This document shows, in pieces, positions 60,908-64,000 of a stretch of DNA of 64,000 bases. The DNA is taken from assembly GCF_003460605.1 (NCBI RefSeq), contig NZ_QTVN01000005.1:186001-250000 (forward strand). The letters are read 5' to 3'. Positions within the stretch are counted from its first letter, which is position 1, and each line of letters opens with the position of its first letter. Source of the stretch: Ruminococcus sp. AF31-8BH. GTDB taxonomy: Bacteria > Bacillota > Clostridia > Lachnospirales > Lachnospiraceae. The notes beneath the pieces are model-generated. The model was not told where the DNA came from. It was given only the letters and a program-made list of their open reading frames with translations, and made no database searches. The translations under genes were made by a program, and so were the position numbers.

Positions 60908-61005
60908 ACTTAATGAGGGCAAGCCACAGGCGCAGACCGAATTTAGTATGAAAGCCCACCTGACCACTTAATGAAAGCGAACCGAAGGTGAAGCTTGAAT
61001 TTAGT
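60908..61005 (+). ncRNA. Tandem pair of 40-nt structured hairpins between pgk and tpiA
   Basis: Units 60908-60947 and 60966-61005 share ends (ACTTAATGA and GAATTTAGT) and match at 29 of 40 positions. Outer pairs 1-3 with 38-40 and 5-7 with 34-36 are the same. Positions 8-9 with 32-33 form tandem G-A pairs. Inner pairs 10-31 and 11-30 change from G-C to A-U together, and pair 16-24 changes from G-C to A-U. So three pairs covary. They lie in the pgk-tpiA mRNA and need not be an independent RNA gene. Confidence 0.65.
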
Positions 61006-61045
61006 GGACATGGTGATTCCGAAAAATAAAGGAGATTATATAATA

Positions 61046-61798
61046 ATGTCTAGAAAGAAAATTATTGCCGGAAACTGGAAAATGAACATGACTCCAAGTG
61101 AGGCAGTTAAATTAGTAGAAACCTTAAAACCATTAGTAGCAAACGAAGACGTTGACGTAGTATTCTGCGTACCGGCTATCGATATCCTTCCAGTTGTTGA
61201 GGCTGCAAAAGGATCCAACATCCAGGTTGGTGCTGAGAACATGTACTTCGAGGAGAAAGGTGCTTTCACAGGCGAGATTTCCCCGAACATGCTCACAGAT
61301 GCTGGTGTTAAATATGTAGTTCTCGGACATTCCGAGAGAAGAGAGTACTTCGCTGAGACAAGTGAGACCGTAAACAAGAAAATGCTTAAAGCATTCGAGC
61401 ACGGCATCACTCCGATCATGTGCTGTGGTGAGACTCTTGCTCAGAGAGAGCAGGGCGTAACTATGGACTTCATCCGTCAGCAGGTTAAAGTTGGTTTCCA
61501 GAATGTTACAGCTGATCAGGCTAAAACAGCCGTTATCGCTTACGAGCCAATCTGGGCTATCGGAACCGGTAAAACAGCTACAACTGAGCAGGCTCAGGAA
61601 GTTTGCGCAGGAATCCGAGCTTGCATCGCTGAAATCTACGATGAGGCTACAGCAGCTGCAATCCGCATCCAGTACGGCGGATCTGTAAACGCTAAAACTG
61701 CTCCGGAATTATTTGCTCAGGCAGATATCGACGGCGGTCTTGTTGGCGGTGCTTCCCTCAAAGCTGAGTTCGGCGACATCGTAAACTACAACAAATAA
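61046..61798 (+). CDS. tpiA: Triose-phosphate isomerase
   Basis: A 250-residue enzyme. Start [17 protein letters not shown] at 3-19; catalytic His in [13 protein letters not shown] near 95; catalytic Glu in [16 protein letters not shown] near 165; phosphate loop [14 protein letters not shown] near 208. AAGGAG lies before ATG 61046; the in-frame ATG at 60995 is inside the second hairpin repeat and has no RBS. Next glycolytic gene gpmI is not present. Confidence 0.97.
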   Translation: MSRKKIIAGNWKMNMTPSEAVKLVETLKPLVANEDVDVVFCVPAIDILPVVEAAKGSNIQVGAENMYFEEKGAFTGEISPNMLTDAGVKYVVLGHSERREYFAETSETVNKKMLKAFEHGITPIMCCGETLAQREQGVTMDFIRQQVKVGFQNVTADQAKTAVIAYEPIWAIGTGKTATTEQAQEVCAGIRACIAEIYDEATAAAIRIQYGGSVNAKTAPELFAQADIDGGLVGGASLKAEFGDIVNYNK

Positions 61799-61864
61799 CC
61801 TAGATTCGTATCTCTTTAAATAATAGTAAGATATCTATATCTTACAAGTGTCCAAGCGTTGAAG

Positions 61865-61920
61865 ACGCCATAATTCGCTATTCCGGTTCTGCCGGGAGCG
61901 TTTTATGGCGTTTTTGTTTT
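61865..61920 (+). terminator. tpiA terminator
   Basis: ACGCCATAA (61865-61873) pairs with TTATGGCGT (61903-61911); T-rich TTTTGTTTT follows. A smaller stem is in the loop. Confidence 0.85.
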
Positions 61921-62005
61921 GATGCAGTAAGGAACTTTTAGCTAATTTTACCCAAAATACAGTTTTTCCAGGCATAAAAAATTACGCTTTAAGATCAATC
62001 CAATA

Positions 62006-62034
62006 TTGTAATCAGCTTATGATTATGGCATAAT
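62006..62034 (+). promoter_or_regulatory. Promoter of the Na/Pi cotransporter gene
   Basis: TTGTAA (62006-62011), 17 bp, CATAAT (62029-62034). No Pho box recognised by eye. Confidence 0.55.
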
Positions 62035-62152
62035 AGTTAAGGATACGTAAAAATTGAGAAAAATCCACGTTAATAGAAAACAAAATACTTGAGAAGAAAG
62101 GTCGCACTCATGCGAAGGAGCAGAGAGGGAAGCGACAACAGAGGAGTAAAAC

Positions 62153-63961
62153 ATGGCAATTTTTTCAATGGTTTTATCTTTGCTATGCGGAGTATCGTTT
62201 TTCTTATTTGGAATGTCATTGATGGGAGACGGACTGAAATCCGTTGCCGGCAATAAGCTGGAAGCTTTTCTTTACAAGATGACAAATACCCCGCTGAAGG
62301 GTGTTGCACTTGGAACCGGTGTTACAAGTGTGATCCAGTCTTCATCTGCCACAACGGTTATGGTTATCGGTTTTGTAAACTCCGGTATGATGAAGCTGAA
62401 ACAGGCAATTGGTATTATCATGGGCGCAAATATCGGAACCAGTATCACAGGATGGATTTTGTGTCTGTCCTACATCCAGGGCTCCGGTGGAATTGCAAGC
62501 ATCCTTTCCACAGCTACTATCTCAGCAGTCGTAGCTGTGATCGGTATTATTCTTCGTACATTCTGTAAGAGATCCGTACACAGAAATATCGGAAATATTA
62601 TGCTGGGCTTTGCCATTTTGATGAATGGAATGCAGATGATGAGTGGAGCTGTTGCGCCGCTGCGTGAGAGTCCTGTATTTATCGATATGCTGACAATGTT
62701 TTCCAACCCCATTGCAGGTATCCTGGTAGGTATTGCGTTTACCGCAGTGCTCCAGAGTGCATCCGCTACCGTCGGTGTGCTCCAGGCACTTTCCGTAACC
62801 GGAATCCTTACCTTTGCAAGTGCATTTCCGATCGTTCTTGGTATCGGCGTTGGAGCTGCCTGTCCAGTACTGATCTCCGCAGTTGGAGCCAACAAGAATG
62901 GTAAAAGAACTGCCCTTGTATATCTGCTGAACGACCTGTTTGGCCTGATCCTGTGGTCCATTATTTTCTACACAGCGAATGCCATCGTTCACTTTGGATT
63001 TATGGATATGATCATGTCGCCTGTATCCATTGCCCTTCTGAATACGGTATTCCGTGTGGCAACTGTCGTTGTACTGTTCCCATTCATACCGAAGATCGAG
63101 CAGCTTGTATGCTACCTGGTAAAGGACAGTGCAGAGGAGCTGGAAGACGAGGCAGACTTCGATCTTCTGGAAGAGCGTCTGCTTAACTATCCTGCACTTG
63201 CTATTGGCCAGTGCCATCGTGCAATGAACGGCATGGCGAAGAAGCTTCGGAAGAATGTGAACAGAGCCATGAACCTTCTGAACGATTACCAGCAGGATAA
63301 ATACGATAAGGTACAGCGGAAAGAAGACCTGATCGACAAATATGAGAGCCGTCTTGGGGAATACCTGATTCAGCTTACCAAGCGTGAGATGAACACAGCC
63401 CAGACTCGTCAGACCTCCCTTTATCTGCATACCATCAATGACTTTGAGCGAATCGGAGACCATGCTTCCTATATCGCGCATATGTCTAATGAAATGCATG
63501 ATAACCACACTACCTTCTCTCAGACTGCATGGGATGAGCTGAATGTAGTTATGGACGCAGTCCGTGAGGAAATCAATATCACCTGCACTGCTTTCATGAA
63601 TGATGACAAGGAAGCCGCACAGCGCGTTGCGCCCCTTGGCGTGGTAATCACCAGACTTTGCGATGAGCTGAAAATGCGCCATGCAGAGCGTCTCAGCCAG
63701 GGCAAATGCGGTCTGGAAGAGGGAACTGTATTCAGTGATATCCTGAACAGCTTCGGCCGTATTGCGTCCCATTGTGCAAGTGCCATGACCGCGCTTATGA
63801 AGAGTGATGATGAAACGACAGATATTCACATCCATAACTCCAAGATTTATCCCACTGACAGCCTTGAATACTACAGCTATTTCAAGGAATACAGACAGAA
63901 ATACGACATTGGACCGGAAGTTGAGCACAAGCTCAGCATGGAACCGGAAGAAGTAGAATAA
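62153..63961 (+). CDS. Na/Pi cotransporter family protein with PhoU-like domain
   Basis: A 602-residue protein. The membrane half (1-325) has two inverted NptA repeats with GVTSVIQSSSATTVMVIGF near residue 55 and AFTAVLQSASATVGVLQAL near 200, the QSSSATT motifs that bind Na and phosphate. The cytoplasmic half (about 340-560) is a helical PhoU-like domain (KREMNTAQTRQTSLYLHTIND, given as REMNTAQTRQTSLY, then FERIGDHASYIAHM). It imports phosphate, or in some bacteria exports it. ATG 62153 is preceded by AGAGGAG. Confidence 0.9.
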   Translation: MAIFSMVLSLLCGVSFFLFGMSLMGDGLKSVAGNKLEAFLYKMTNTPLKGVALGTGVTSVIQSSSATTVMVIGFVNSGMMKLKQAIGIIMGANIGTSITGWILCLSYIQGSGGIASILSTATISAVVAVIGIILRTFCKRSVHRNIGNIMLGFAILMNGMQMMSGAVAPLRESPVFIDMLTMFSNPIAGILVGIAFTAVLQSASATVGVLQALSVTGILTFASAFPIVLGIGVGAACPVLISAVGANKNGKRTALVYLLNDLFGLILWSIIFYTANAIVHFGFMDMIMSPVSIALLNTVFRVATVVVLFPFIPKIEQLVCYLVKDSAEELEDEADFDLLEERLLNYPALAIGQCHRAMNGMAKKLRKNVNRAMNLLNDYQQDKYDKVQRKEDLIDKYESRLGEYLIQLTKREMNTAQTRQTSLYLHTINDFERIGDHASYIAHMSNEMHDNHTTFSQTAWDELNVVMDAVREEINITCTAFMNDDKEAAQRVAPLGVVITRLCDELKMRHAERLSQGKCGLEEGTVFSDILNSFGRIASHCASAMTALMKSDDETTDIHIHNSKIYPTDSLEYYSYFKEYRQKYDIGPEVEHKLSMEPEEVE

Positions 63962-64000
63962 GCATACGAAATACAAAACACCGTCAGAGAAATGACCGGA

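Noticed and set aside
62522..63976. 484-codon minus-strand frame opposite the Na/Pi cotransporter
   Set aside because: The plus strand has both QSSSATT-type motifs and a PhoU-like domain with a good RBS; the reverse frame has neither.

Overview
The window looks like a chromosomal segment of a spore-forming, low-to-mid GC Firmicute of the family Lachnospiraceae, probably Blautia or a close relative. This rests on the complete spoIIIA operon, spoIVB, spo0A, spoIIM and a spoVB-like gene, the nusB-xseA-xseB-ispA-dxs-tlyA-nadK-argR-recN order, a B. subtilis-type LexA box at recA, and interspersed palindromic repeats of the kind seen in gut Lachnospiraceae. The genus is an inference. No rRNA or tRNA gene and no CRISPR array was found.

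Layout. 1-3350: the end of a sialic-acid-type catabolic operon (ABC permeases, nanE, nanA, an SGNH esterase). 3387-6389: trkA-trkH potassium uptake. 6383-9621: a DUF6062-type gene on the minus strand and a UvrD/PcrA helicase. 9620-14220: a TetR regulator divergent from a 1220-residue secreted protein of xxxLxxG heptads, with two matching operators between them. 14251-19547: ftsW, acpP, gltX and a second UvrD-like helicase. 19694-25873: an unknown membrane-anchored protein, then spoIIIAA-AH. 26132-28230: prfC and an Asp23 protein. 28320-37220: the nusB-to-recN housekeeping run. 37577-42334: spoIVB, spo0A, glgA and two small coat-like genes. 42915-44644: the SOS-controlled recA-recX pair. 44682-46233: a decayed mobile-element scar. 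46236-49863: rny, spoIIM and a XerD-type recombinase. 50114-52580 (minus): DAHP synthase and a SpoVB-like flippase. 52628-57272: nifS-nifU and a P-type ATPase. 57418-63961: a HisJ-type PHP phosphatase, gapA-pgk-tpiA, and a Na/Pi cotransporter with a PhoU-like tail.

The most interesting part is the 1.5-kb scar between recX and rny. It is bounded by 46-bp imperfect direct repeats and holds a beheaded tyrosine integrase and another gene fragment. It also holds what looks like an intact type I toxin-antitoxin locus of Fst/par design. A 28-residue hydrophobic peptide gene faces a short RNA gene. The two converge on one bidirectional terminator, and the RNA carries a near-exact antisense copy of the peptide's start-codon region. 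The gene is too short for routine gene calling.

Other structure not explained by coding: a 131-bp three-hairpin element upstream of prfC and recA (126/131 identical), with a worn copy upstream of acpP; a family of palindromic elements with TAGAGC ends, two of which supply the stop codon of the gene before them; a tandem pair of 40-nt hairpins between pgk and tpiA whose differences are compensatory; and a probable AUA start codon for spoIIIAA.
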